Shown here one piece after another: positions 17,058-24,953 of a stretch of DNA of 64,000 nucleotides. Source of the stretch: Aldehydirespirator sp965203635 (lineage in GTDB: Bacteria; Actinomycetota; Acidimicrobiia; Acidimicrobiales; Aldehydirespiratoraceae); the NCBI GenBank assembly GCA_965203635.1, contig OZ241903.1:62001-126000 (forward strand), written 5' to 3'. Numbering within the stretch: position 1 is the first letter of the stretch; each line of letters starts with the position of its first letter. The notes under the pieces were generated by a model. That model saw only the letters and a list, made by a program, of their open reading frames with translations. It ran no database searches and was not told where the DNA came from. Both the position numbers and the translations under genes were made by a program.

Positions 17058-17173
17058 AATTGGCAGCGCAACGCACGCATACCGTGCACAACACTGCCAA
17101 TTCCCCGCCGCCCACAAACTCATCCGCGAATTGGCAGCGCAACGCACGCATACCGTGCACAACACTGCCAATT
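17058..17173. repeat. Two 45-bp palindromic elements in direct repeat
   Basis: Copies at 17058-17102 and 17129-17173 are identical over the 45 bases. Each begins AATTGGCAG and ends CTGCCAATT (perfect nine-base arms). Continuing inward, 15 of 20 arm positions pair and leave a short CATAC loop. The period is 71 bases. They fill the gap between the divergent ipdA and SDR genes. They look like REP/BIME-type elements or a double regulatory site. The half-site TGGCAG recurs in the array at 61507-61599. Confidence 0.8.
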
Positions 17174-17239
17174 CCCCCGAGGCGGTAGCTTCGAGGCGGG
17201 AGCTAGGCCTGGAGGGCCTGCCGATCCGGGGAGCGCCGC

Positions 17240-18046
17240 GTGCCCGACAATCCTCTCGACATGACCGGCCGGACCGTGATCGTGACCGGCGCCACGATGG
17301 GCCTCGGCAGGGTGGTCGCCACCAGGTTCTTGGAACACGGCGCCGACGTGATCGCGTGCGCCCGCCGCGAGCCGGAGGAGCCCATAGCGGCCGACCGGTC
17401 AGAAGCAGCCTTCGTGGCGGCCGATGTTCGCGATCCTGACCAGATCGGGGCTGTGGTTGCGGAGGCGGTCCGACTGACCGGTCGGATCGACGTGCTGGTC
17501 AACAACGCCGGCGGCGCTCCTCCCGCCGAGACGGCCACCGTGTCGCCCCGCTTCAACGAGAAGGTGATCGCCCTCAACCTGCTGGCCCCGCTGACTTTCG
17601 CCCAAGCCGTGCATCCGGTGATGAGCGCCCAGGACAGCGGCGGGGTGATCATCAACATCTCGTCGGTGTCCGGCATCCGCCCCACCCCCGCCGGAGCGGC
17701 CTACGGGGCGGCCAAGGCCGGGCTCGACAGCCTCACCCAGACGCTGGCCCACGAATGGGGGCCGTCAATCCGGGTCCTCAGCGTCATGGTCGGGCTGCTC
17801 CGCACCGAGCAGGCGCACCTCTACTACGGCGACGAGGCGGGCATCGAGGCCGTTGGACGGACCCTCGCCCTGGGCCGCCTCGGCAACCCGTCCGAGGTCG
17901 CCGACGTGGTGCTGTTCTGCGCCTCGCCGCTGGCGTCGTTCATGTCGGGCGCGTCGGTGCCGGTGCACGGCGGCGGCGAGGTGCCCTCCTATCTCAGCGC
18001 TTCCACGGGCGAGGTGACCCGGTACCGGCCGGGGTCCGAGCCATGA
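17240..18046 (+). CDS. SDR family oxidoreductase next to ipdAB
   Basis: A 268-residue classical SDR. TGATMGLG is the cofactor loop, NNAGG follows, NISSVSG carries the catalytic serine, and YGAAK the Tyr/Lys pair. The C-terminus has the VHGGGE segment in place of the usual VDGG. GTG start with GGGGAG about eight bases before it. Mycobacterial ipdAB also lie beside divergent SDR genes of the steroid regulon, so a hydroxyacyl-CoA or keto intermediate of ring C/D breakdown is a reasonable guess for the substrate. Its stop overlaps the next start as ATGA. Confidence 0.85.
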   Translation: MPDNPLDMTGRTVIVTGATMGLGRVVATRFLEHGADVIACARREPEEPIAADRSEAAFVAADVRDPDQIGAVVAEAVRLTGRIDVLVNNAGGAPPAETATVSPRFNEKVIALNLLAPLTFAQAVHPVMSAQDSGGVIINISSVSGIRPTPAGAAYGAAKAGLDSLTQTLAHEWGPSIRVLSVMVGLLRTEQAHLYYGDEAGIEAVGRTLALGRLGNPSEVADVVLFCASPLASFMSGASVPVHGGGEVPSYLSASTGEVTRYRPGSEP

Positions 18047-18396
18047 GAACTGGACGCCGCAGGCCCGCACGCCGAGCCTCTGTCTACTGTGTGCTGGCCG
18101 CGGCCCTGCTGCTCGGAGCACACTCCGGCGCGGCCGCTCACGAGGGCGAGGACGAGCCCCTTCCCGCCGACATCGGCGGTGACCTGAGGCCCGTCTACGA
18201 GATTCCGGCCGGCGCCGACCGGATCATCGGCTCCCCTGATCCCGGACCAGACCCCCAGCACTCCGGCGACCGGGGCGGGAGCCTCCAGTTCGTCACCCTG
18301 GGGGCGGTAGCCGTCGCGGTCGCCTTCATCATGTGGCGTGTCACCCGATCCGCCCGCCGAGCATCGCATCGGGTGCAGGTTGACGGCCGCGGCTGA
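18043..18396 (+). CDS. Small exported single-pass membrane protein of unknown function
   Basis: A 117-residue protein coupled by ATGA to the SDR before it. A basic N-terminus and hydrophobic stretch (CVLAAALLLGAHSGAAA) form a signal peptide. The mature part starts HEGEDEPLP and is acidic and Pro/Gly-rich. A single helix near the C-terminus (FVTLGAVAVAVAFIMW) is followed by basic residues, giving a type I topology with a short cytoplasmic tail. No known domain was recognised. Confidence 0.65.
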   Translation: MRTGRRRPARRASVYCVLAAALLLGAHSGAAAHEGEDEPLPADIGGDLRPVYEIPAGADRIIGSPDPGPDPQHSGDRGGSLQFVTLGAVAVAVAFIMWRVTRSARRASHRVQVDGRG

Positions 18397-18516
18397 CGGC
18401 CTTCCAGCTCAGCCGCATAAACCCGATAAATCTGATCGGATTTATGTTGTATCGCGCCCGCGAGTGCGTTACCCTCGCCAAATCCCGACCTATCTTATCG
18501 GAATTATCGTATTCAG
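18397..18516 (+). promoter_or_regulatory. Siroheme operon control region with large palindrome
   Basis: An AT-rich island in GC-rich DNA. Arms CATAAACCCGAT (18416-18427) and ATCGGATTTATG (18435-18446) pair at 11 of 12 positions around a seven-base spacer. Inside lies a perfect ATAAATC-N6-GATTTAT. A third half-site, ATCGGAATTAT (18497-18507), matches the right arm at 10 of 11 and overlaps TATCGT (18505-18510). That hexamer is a TANNNT -10 placed six bases before the ATG, so the mRNA is probably leaderless. The layout suggests repression of siroheme and reductase genes by a dimeric regulator, possibly responding to sulfur, nitrogen or iron. Confidence 0.6.
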
Positions 18517-19182
18517 ATGCCCTACACGCCACCGTCCTACCCAGTGAACCTCCGTCTCGACGGACAGCCCGTCCTGGTCGTCGGCGGCGGTCCCGTCGCG
18601 GCCCGCAAGGTGGAGGGACTGCTACAAGCCGGCGCCTGCGTGACTGTGGTCGCCCCTGCCGCGGTCGACGCCATCGCCAAGAATCCCGAGGTCGTCTGGC
18701 AGAGGCGGGCGTACCGACCCGACGAGTCGCGGTCCTACCGGCTGGTTGTGACAGCCACGAGCGACCCCGCAGTGAACGCCCAGGTGGCACGGGACGGTGA
18801 AGCCGCCAACGTCTTCGTCAACTCGGCCGACGACCCGGCCAACTGCACCTTCACGCTGCCGTCGGTGGCCCGGCGCGGCCATCTGCAGGTAGCGGTCTCC
18901 ACCGCCGGCCGCAGTCCCGCGCTGGCTAGTTGGCTTCGCAAGCGGATCGAGCGGGAGATCGATTCGGGCTACACCACTCTGCTGGAACTGCTGGCCGAAG
19001 TCAGGGGCGAGGCCAAGGCGACATTCAAGACGTCAGAGGTACCGGGCTGGGAGGCCGCGCTCGACAGTGGGCTCCTTGAGTTGGTGAGGGTCGGGCGCAC
19101 AGTCGAGGCCCGGTCCCTGCTGCGGCGCCATCTCGGACTCGGCGCAACCGAGGCCGCCGACACGGAGGCACTCGCATCGTGA
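18517..19182 (+). CDS. Precorrin-2 dehydrogenase (siroheme synthase N-terminal type)
   Basis: A 221-residue bifunctional dehydrogenase/ferrochelatase-type protein corresponding to the N-terminal part of CysG. VLVVGGGPVAARK is the NAD-binding motif; VVTATSDPAVN and FVNSADDP follow, then the CTFTLPSV segment characteristic of CysG. It oxidises precorrin-2 to sirohydrochlorin and may insert iron. The ATG at 18517 has no ribosome binding site but lies six bases after TATCGT. Its stop overlaps the SUMT gene as GTGA. Split CysG halves encoded separately are common in Actinomycetota. Confidence 0.9.
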   Translation: MPYTPPSYPVNLRLDGQPVLVVGGGPVAARKVEGLLQAGACVTVVAPAAVDAIAKNPEVVWQRRAYRPDESRSYRLVVTATSDPAVNAQVARDGEAANVFVNSADDPANCTFTLPSVARRGHLQVAVSTAGRSPALASWLRKRIEREIDSGYTTLLELLAEVRGEAKATFKTSEVPGWEAALDSGLLELVRVGRTVEARSLLRRHLGLGATEAADTEALAS

Positions 19183-19940
19183 CCGTGCACCTCGTGGGCG
19201 CGGGACCCGGCGACCCGGAGCTGCTGACCGTCCGAGCCGTCAACCTGATCCGCCGGGCCGATGTGGTCGTCCACGACCGGCTCGTGGAGCCGGCTGTGAT
19301 CGAACTCGCTCCTCCATGGGCGGAGCTCATCGGCGTGGGCAAGACGCCCGGCGCACCTAGCCCCTCCCAGGACGAGATCAATGCCGTCCTCGTCGACCGG
19401 GGCCGCCGCTATGCCTGCGTCGTGCGGCTCAAGGGCGGCGACCCTTTCGTATTCGGGCGCGGCGGCGAGGAGGTCGCCGCTCTGCGGGCCGCCGCGCTCG
19501 AGTACGAGGTCGTCCCCGGGGTGACCTCGGCAGTGGCCGCACCGGCCGCAGCCGGCATCCCCGTCACCCTCCGGGGGGTCTCCAGCGGTTTCACCGTGGT
19601 CACGGCCCACCAGGACCCGTCGTCCGACCGGTGGCTCAACTGGGACGCCCTGGCCCAGGCCGGAACGACGCTCGTGATCCTGATGGGAGCGGCCCGCACC
19701 ACCCAGATCGCTGACCGCTTGCGGGCCGGCGGCATGGCCGACGACACCCCGGTGGCGGTGATAAGCGCGGCCACGACCGCAGACCAGCGAGTCGACCGCA
19801 CCGATCTGGCCGGCCTGCGGCACCTCCGGGCGGCCAGCCCGGCCACCATCGTCGTGGGAGCGGTCGCAGCCACCGACGTCCGGTCCATCTCCGAACTGAG
19901 CGCCTCCGGCGCTCTGACATACCTAGGAGCCATGCCATGA
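19179..19940 (+). CDS. cobA: Uroporphyrinogen-III C-methyltransferase (SUMT)
   Basis: A 253-residue SAM-dependent methyltransferase with the tetrapyrrole methylase fold. VHLVGAGPGDPELLT at the N-terminus, VVHDRLV, VRLKGGDPFVFGRGGEE and PGVTSA are the family signatures. It converts uroporphyrinogen III to precorrin-2, the substrate of the preceding gene product. GTG start in a GTGA overlap, stop in an ATGA overlap with the reductase gene, so all three proteins are translationally coupled. Confidence 0.92.
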   Translation: MTVHLVGAGPGDPELLTVRAVNLIRRADVVVHDRLVEPAVIELAPPWAELIGVGKTPGAPSPSQDEINAVLVDRGRRYACVVRLKGGDPFVFGRGGEEVAALRAAALEYEVVPGVTSAVAAPAAAGIPVTLRGVSSGFTVVTAHQDPSSDRWLNWDALAQAGTTLVILMGAARTTQIADRLRAGGMADDTPVAVISAATTADQRVDRTDLAGLRHLRAASPATIVVGAVAATDVRSISELSASGALTYLGAMP

Positions 19941-21766
19941 CCCTGCTCGAGCCCCGCATCGCCCCGCTCGACACTCCCACGACGCCGGGGCCGCCCCCCG
20001 CCGGCGGCCCCATCGATCCCGCCATACGGGCCGATGTCGACAAGTACAGGCAGCAGTACGCGCGTTTTCTGGCCGGGGAGCTGAGCGACGAGGTGTTCCG
20101 GGTCTACCGGCTCACCAACGGCATCTACGGGCAGCGCCAGGGCGGCACCAACCAGATGGTCCGGGTGAAGGTGCCCTACGGGTCCATCCAGCCCGAGCAG
20201 CTCGAGATGATCGGCTGGCTGGTCGACACCTACAGCCGGGGCTGGGGCCACATCACCACCCGCCAGAACATCCAGTTCCACTTCGTGCAGCTCGACCAGA
20301 TCCCCGAGGTGCTCGAGCATCTGGCCGCGGCGGGGCTCACCACCCGGGAGGCCTGCGGCGACACCGTCCGCAACGTGCAGGGATGCCACCTGGCCGGCGC
20401 CTGCCCCCACGAGGAGCTCGACGTAACGCCCTGGGCCGAGGCCACGTACCGGCACTTCGTCCGCAATCCGATCAGCCAGCGGCTGCCCCGCAAGTTCAAG
20501 ATCAACTTCTCGGGCTGCGAAACGGACTGCGGCCAGGCCATGTTCAATGACGTGGGCGTGATCGGCGTGGCCCGCCACACCGACGACGGCACGGTCGAGC
20601 GCGGCTTCCGGGTGTTCATCGCCGGCGGACTGGGCACGACCCCGCACCCGGCTCTGGCTCTGGAGGACTTCACGCCCCGCGAGGAGTTGCTACCCACCAT
20701 CGAGGCCTGCTTGAGGGTGTTCGACCAGGCCGGCAACCGCGACAACAAGCTGCGGGCCCGCATGAAGTGGCTGGTGGACACGCTCGGTTTCGAGGAGGTC
20801 CAGCGCCGGGTGCTGACCCAGCGCAAGTTCCTGGTGGCGTCGACCTCCTGGCCGGGCGGGATCCCGGCCGAGGTGCAGATCGACGGCGACGACCCGGCCG
20901 GTGCGGGAGATCCCGCCACCGTCACCGCGGTGGGCCACGGCACGCCGGTCACTATCGGCACGGGCTCCGCCTACGAGCGGTGGGAACGGGTCAACGTGGT
21001 TCGGGGCGTGCGCGACGGCACGGTCTCCGTCTACGCGCAGGCTCATCTGGGTGACATCACCGGTGACCAGTTCCGGGCCCTTGCCGCGTTGCAGCGCGAA
21101 CTCGACGCCGACGTGCGGTTGACCAACCGCCAGAACGTCGTGTTCCGGGGCCTGCACCCCGACGATCTGGCCACTGTCCACGACCGCCTGGACGCCATCG
21201 GCATGGCCCGCCCGGGCGCGGAGCTGGCCCGCGACGTGGTGGCCTGCCCCGGGTCGGACACCTGCAACCTGGCCGTCACCCAGAGTCGCGGCCTGGGCGA
21301 CGCCATCGGCGAGCGCCTCGAGGACGAGGGGCTGGCCGATGTGGGCGGCATCCGCATCAACATCTCCGGGTGCCCCAACTCCTGCGGACAGCACCACGCG
21401 TCGGACATCGGCTTCTTCGGGGCGGAGAGACGGGCCCACGGCCGCAGCGCCCCCGGCTACCAGATGCTGCTGGGGGGCTACATCGGCCAACAGCAGATGC
21501 ACTTCGGCGACAAGGCCCTGCGCCTGCCCGCCCGCAACGCCCCCGAAGCCACCGCCCGGGTGATCCGGCGCTTCATCGACGAGCGCCAAGCCTCCGAGGG
21601 CTTCCGGGACTGGATGGAGCGCGCCGGCGGCGCCCGCGCCGTGGCCGAGGGCCTCAAGGACCTCGACGAGTTCCCTGCCTACGAGGACGACCCGTCGTTC
21701 TACGTCGACTTCGACGAGACCGGCCCGTACACCGTGGAGACCGGCGCCTCGGAGTGCGCCACCTGA
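19937..21766 (+). CDS. Siroheme nitrite/sulfite reductase with two complete cluster motifs
   Basis: A 609-residue ferredoxin-type assimilatory reductase made of two homologous halves. The C-terminal half carries the usual [4Fe-4S]-siroheme ligands: Cys437 and Cys443 (CPGSDTC), and Cys479 and Cys483 (SGCPNSCGQ). The N-terminal half also has a full set: Cys150 and Cys156 (CHLAGAC), and Cys194 and Cys198 (SGCETDCGQ). Plant- and E. coli-type enzymes have lost these in the N-terminal half. Whether the substrate is nitrite or sulfite is not decided by sequence alone; no APS/PAPS reductase or nitrate reductase lies in the window. It is the third gene of the coupled siroheme operon. Confidence 0.9.
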   Translation: MTLLEPRIAPLDTPTTPGPPPAGGPIDPAIRADVDKYRQQYARFLAGELSDEVFRVYRLTNGIYGQRQGGTNQMVRVKVPYGSIQPEQLEMIGWLVDTYSRGWGHITTRQNIQFHFVQLDQIPEVLEHLAAAGLTTREACGDTVRNVQGCHLAGACPHEELDVTPWAEATYRHFVRNPISQRLPRKFKINFSGCETDCGQAMFNDVGVIGVARHTDDGTVERGFRVFIAGGLGTTPHPALALEDFTPREELLPTIEACLRVFDQAGNRDNKLRARMKWLVDTLGFEEVQRRVLTQRKFLVASTSWPGGIPAEVQIDGDDPAGAGDPATVTAVGHGTPVTIGTGSAYERWERVNVVRGVRDGTVSVYAQAHLGDITGDQFRALAALQRELDADVRLTNRQNVVFRGLHPDDLATVHDRLDAIGMARPGAELARDVVACPGSDTCNLAVTQSRGLGDAIGERLEDEGLADVGGIRINISGCPNSCGQHHASDIGFFGAERRAHGRSAPGYQMLLGGYIGQQQMHFGDKALRLPARNAPEATARVIRRFIDERQASEGFRDWMERAGGARAVAEGLKDLDEFPAYEDDPSFYVDFDETGPYTVETGASECAT

Positions 21767-21807
21767 GCCGACTGCCGGCCCTGCTCGGAGTGCGCTACCT
21801 AGGAGAT

Positions 21808-21832
21808 GCGCCCGCCCGCGGTCAGCGGGCGC
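21808..21832. terminator. GC-rich hairpin between convergent operons
   Basis: GCGCCCGC (21808-21815) and GCGGGCGC (21825-21832) form a perfect eight-base stem with a nine-base loop. It overlaps the last codons of the minus-strand ABC gene and lies 42 bases after the reductase stop. There is no T-run, so it would be an I-shaped bidirectional terminator of the kind common in Actinomycetota. Confidence 0.45.
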
Positions 21833-22829
21833 TGATCTCTACCGCGACGGGATGGTGGCAGGCGACGTAGTGGTCGGCGTCGCCGATCTGCTCGCTGACC
21901 GGCTCAACCTCACCGCAGATGTCGGTCGCCCGCGGGCACCGCGTATGGAACCGGCAGCCGCTCGGGGGATCGGTCGCTGATGGCAGCTCATCGCCGATGT
22001 CCCCCTCGCTCACATCCACGGTCGGAGCAGGCTCGGGAATGGAGGCCAGCAGCGCTCGGGTGTAGGGATGGGCGGGGTGGGAGTAGATGTCGGCGGTGCT
22101 GCCGATCTCGCACACCTTGCCCAGGTACATGACCACGATCCGGTCGCTGACGTTCTTCACCACCGACAGGTCATGGGAGATGAAGAGCACCGTCAGGCCG
22201 TAGCGACGCTTCATGTCCTGGAGCAGGTTGAGGATCTGGGCCTGGATGGACACGTCGAGCGCCGACACCGGCTCGTCGCAGATCAGCACCTTGGGATCGA
22301 GGGCCAAGGCCCTGGCGATGCCGATGCGCTGGCACTGGCCGCCGGAGAACTCGTGCGGGCGCCGGGCCCCGTACCTCGCCTCCACACCGACCGCGTCCAT
22401 GAGCTCGTCTATGCGGTCACGGCTCCACGATCCGATGTCGTCGCCCCACACGGCCAAGCCCTCCGCGATCACGTCGCGAACCCGGCGGCGCGGATTGAGA
22501 GACGAGATCGGATCCTGGAAGATCATCTGCAATCTGGGCCGCACCTTGCGGAGTTCCTCGCCCTCGAGGCCGGCGAGATCGCGGCCCTCGTAGAGCACCT
22601 CACCGGAGGTGATGTCGACCAGGCGGATGATGGCTCGGGCGACCGTCGACTTGCCGCACCCGGACTCGCCCACGATGCCAAGAGTCTCGCCTTCCACTAC
22701 GTCGAAGGTCACCGCCGACACGGCATGCACCACGCGTTTGCGGCCCGCGGGAAACTGCACGACGAGGTCCTTGACCCGCAACAGCACGTCGTCGCGGTCG
22801 CGCAACTGCGCGTGGCCGGTCCCGGCCAT
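21822..22829 (-). CDS. Oligopeptide/dipeptide ABC transporter ATP-binding protein (OppF/DppF type)
   Basis: A 335-residue ATPase. Walker A GESGCGKST, Q-loop in IFQDPISSLNPR, signature SGGQCQRIGIARAL, Walker B VLICDEP and the SHDLSVV switch are all intact. The C-terminal oligo_HPY extension with Cys residues (CRFHTRCPRATDIC) is typical of Opp/Dpp pairs. ATG at 22829 shares one base with the stop of the upstream ATPase (TGATG). It is the last gene of the transporter operon and should pair with the other ATPase at the membrane permeases. Confidence 0.92.
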   Translation of the reverse strand: MAGTGHAQLRDRDDVLLRVKDLVVQFPAGRKRVVHAVSAVTFDVVEGETLGIVGESGCGKSTVARAIIRLVDITSGEVLYEGRDLAGLEGEELRKVRPRLQMIFQDPISSLNPRRRVRDVIAEGLAVWGDDIGSWSRDRIDELMDAVGVEARYGARRPHEFSGGQCQRIGIARALALDPKVLICDEPVSALDVSIQAQILNLLQDMKRRYGLTVLFISHDLSVVKNVSDRIVVMYLGKVCEIGSTADIYSHPAHPYTRALLASIPEPAPTVDVSEGDIGDELPSATDPPSGCRFHTRCPRATDICGEVEPVSEQIGDADHYVACHHPVAVEISAR

Positions 22830-23908
22830 CAGCCGCCGCCTCCACCGCTGCCGCCGACCGGCAGCCCGGCCGCCGTCACCCCCGCGGCCCGGTTGGCCGA
22901 CATCGCGGCCATGCCGCGTTCGGTGCCCGTCGGATGGAGGCACGCGAAGCGGTGCAGCCCTACCAGCCCGCTCAGCTCGGGAACACCGCCTAGGCAGTCG
23001 GCCTGGGCGTAGATGCACCGCGGCGCGAAGGCGCAGGCGTCGGGCGGATCGACCAACTCGGGCGGGCGGCCCGGGATCGGGTCGAGACGGTGGTGGACTG
23101 GGTCGTCGATGCGGGGGATCGAGCGCAACAGCGCCTCGGTGTAGGGATGGCGCATGTCGAAGAAGAGGGTGCGGGCGTCGGCAGTCTCCACGACACGGCC
23201 CGCGTACATCACGGCCACGTCGTCGGCCCGGCCATGGGCCACACCCAGATCGTGAGTGATGAGGATCATCGACATCCCCCGATCGCGGCGCAACTCGTCG
23301 AGCAAGTCCAGGAGGTGCTTCTGCACGGTCACGTCCACCGCGGTGGTGGGCTCGTCGGCAATCAGCAGCCGAGGCTGGCAGGCCAGGGCCATGGCGATGA
23401 CCACCCGCTGGCGCAGCCCGCCCGACAGCTCGTGGGGGTACTGGGACACTCTCCGTCCCGGCTCGGGAATGCCCACCACGCTCAGCAGCTCCCCGGCCTC
23501 CTCCAGGGCATCGCCACGGGAGCGACCGAGGTGGTAGCGGAGCGTCTCGGCGATCTGCTCGCCCACCTTCTTGACCGGATTGAGCGAGGTCATCGGGTCC
23601 TGGAACACCATCGTCATCTGCACCCCGAAGAAGTGCTTGACCCTCTCTGCGGCCAAGGCCCGCACGTCCTTGCCGTCGTAGGTCACCTCACCGCTCACCC
23701 GGGCGGTCCGGGGCAGGAGGTTCATCAGGGTCTTCGCGGTGACCGACTTGCCCGAGCCCGACTCGCCCACGATGGCCAGGGTCTTGCCCTCGTAGAGGTC
23801 GAAGCTCACACCGTTGACCGCGTTGACGGTGCCCCTCTCGGTCGGGAACTGGACGTGGAGATCCCTCACCGACAGCAACGGGACACCGGCCGCAACCTGC
23901 TCCGCCAT
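22829..23908 (-). CDS. Oligopeptide/dipeptide ABC transporter ATP-binding protein (OppD/DppD type)
   Basis: A 359-residue ATPase. Walker A GESGSGKS, MVFQDPMTSLNP, signature LSGGLRQRVVIAMAL and Walker B LLIADEPTTAVDVT are visible, followed by the oligo_HPY tail (CAFAPRCIYAQADC) and a Gly-rich end. ATG at 23908 (MAEQVAAG) is preferred over a more distal in-frame start, since GGGAG precedes it and family members begin near here. It sits between the permease and the second ATPase. Confidence 0.9.
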   Translation of the reverse strand: MAEQVAAGVPLLSVRDLHVQFPTERGTVNAVNGVSFDLYEGKTLAIVGESGSGKSVTAKTLMNLLPRTARVSGEVTYDGKDVRALAAERVKHFFGVQMTMVFQDPMTSLNPVKKVGEQIAETLRYHLGRSRGDALEEAGELLSVVGIPEPGRRVSQYPHELSGGLRQRVVIAMALACQPRLLIADEPTTAVDVTVQKHLLDLLDELRRDRGMSMILITHDLGVAHGRADDVAVMYAGRVVETADARTLFFDMRHPYTEALLRSIPRIDDPVHHRLDPIPGRPPELVDPPDACAFAPRCIYAQADCLGGVPELSGLVGLHRFACLHPTGTERGMAAMSANRAAGVTAAGLPVGGSGGGGG

Positions 23909-23975
23909 CACTGCGCACGCTCCCAAGGGTCGAACCACCGACACAGGGCGTGTGCAACCCGTCCCTGCTCCGCCA

Positions 23976-24953
23976 TTAGAAGGCCAGCTCCTTCACATCG
24001 AAGTACTGGCGTATGCGGTCACCCGCGAAGTTCAACGACAGCACGGTCACGAACATCACCACGACGGGGAACATCGCCACATGGGTGGCGTTCTGCAGGT
24101 CGCGCAGGCCGGCGCCGTCGACGATCATCTTGCCCCACGAGATGGCGTCGTCCCCGGCCACCGACAGGCCCAGGAAGGCGAGCGAGCCCTCGGCTACAAC
24201 CGCGATGGCCATCCCGAGCAGGGTCAACGCCCCCATGGGGATGACCACATTGGGAAGCAGCTCCCGCACGATGATCCGGCCGTGGCGGGCGCCGAGCACC
24301 CGGGCCGCGGCCACGAATTCACGCTCGGCGTACACCAGGGTGGAGGCCCGGGCCAGCAGGCCGACAGGCGCTACTGACAGGATTCCGATGGTCAGGCTCA
24401 CGACCAGCAGGCTGCGCTCGAGGGTGGCGGTTATGAGGATGGCCAGCACCAGGGCCGGGAATGACAGCAGCACGAAGAACAGGAACCCCACGGCCTGGTC
24501 CAGGCGGCCCCGGAAGTAGCCGGCGACGATCCCCAGGGCGCCCCCGACCGCCATCCCGAAGACGATGGCGAACCCTCCCACGGCCAGGCTGATGCGGGCG
24601 CCGTACATGGTGCGGGAGAATACGTCGCGACCCAGAGCGTCGGTGCCGAACCATGCGTCGAACGAGGGAGGCTCGCGGGGACCGGAGTAGGCCACCTTGG
24701 TGGGGTCCGCGATTGGAAGCAGAGGTGCGAACACGGCCACGAACGCCACGATCAACAGCCAGCCCACCGCCAGCCAGAAGGCGGGGCCCAGACGGCGGCG
24801 AACGGTGTCTTCGTCTCCGGTGGGACCATCATCGGGCACTCTGGTGGGCCGGACGAGCCGGAGGATCCGGAAGCGCCAGAGCAGCCGTTGCCGCGAGGCT
24901 CTCTGGTCGCGGGAGGCCCTCGGCCTGGGGGTGGTCTGGTCCTCGCCGTTCAC
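23976..24953 (-). CDS. Oligopeptide/dipeptide ABC transporter permease (OppC/DppC type)
   Basis: A 325-residue permease. A basic cytoplasmic N-terminus of about 55 residues precedes the first helix (FWLAVGWLLIVAFVAVFAPL). The HFGTDALGRDVFSR-like segment reads FGTDALGRDVFSR, and the EAA loop contains EFVAAARVLGARHGRIIVRELLPN. The GTG start overlaps the OppB-type stop as GTGA. Confidence 0.9.
   Translation of the reverse strand: MNGEDQTTPRPRASRDQRASRQRLLWRFRILRLVRPTRVPDDGPTGDEDTVRRRLGPAFWLAVGWLLIVAFVAVFAPLLPIADPTKVAYSGPREPPSFDAWFGTDALGRDVFSRTMYGARISLAVGGFAIVFGMAVGGALGIVAGYFRGRLDQAVGFLFFVLLSFPALVLAILITATLERSLLVVSLTIGILSVAPVGLLARASTLVYAEREFVAAARVLGARHGRIIVRELLPNVVIPMGALTLLGMAIAVVAEGSLAFLGLSVAGDDAISWGKMIVDGAGLRDLQNATHVAMFPVVVMFVTVLSLNFAGDRIRQYFDVKELAF

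Noticed and set aside
17013..17171. Longer N-terminus for IpdA
   Set aside because: The extension is encoded by the palindromic repeats and includes Cys-rich duplicated peptides; VPDKR at 17012 matches the known IpdA start.
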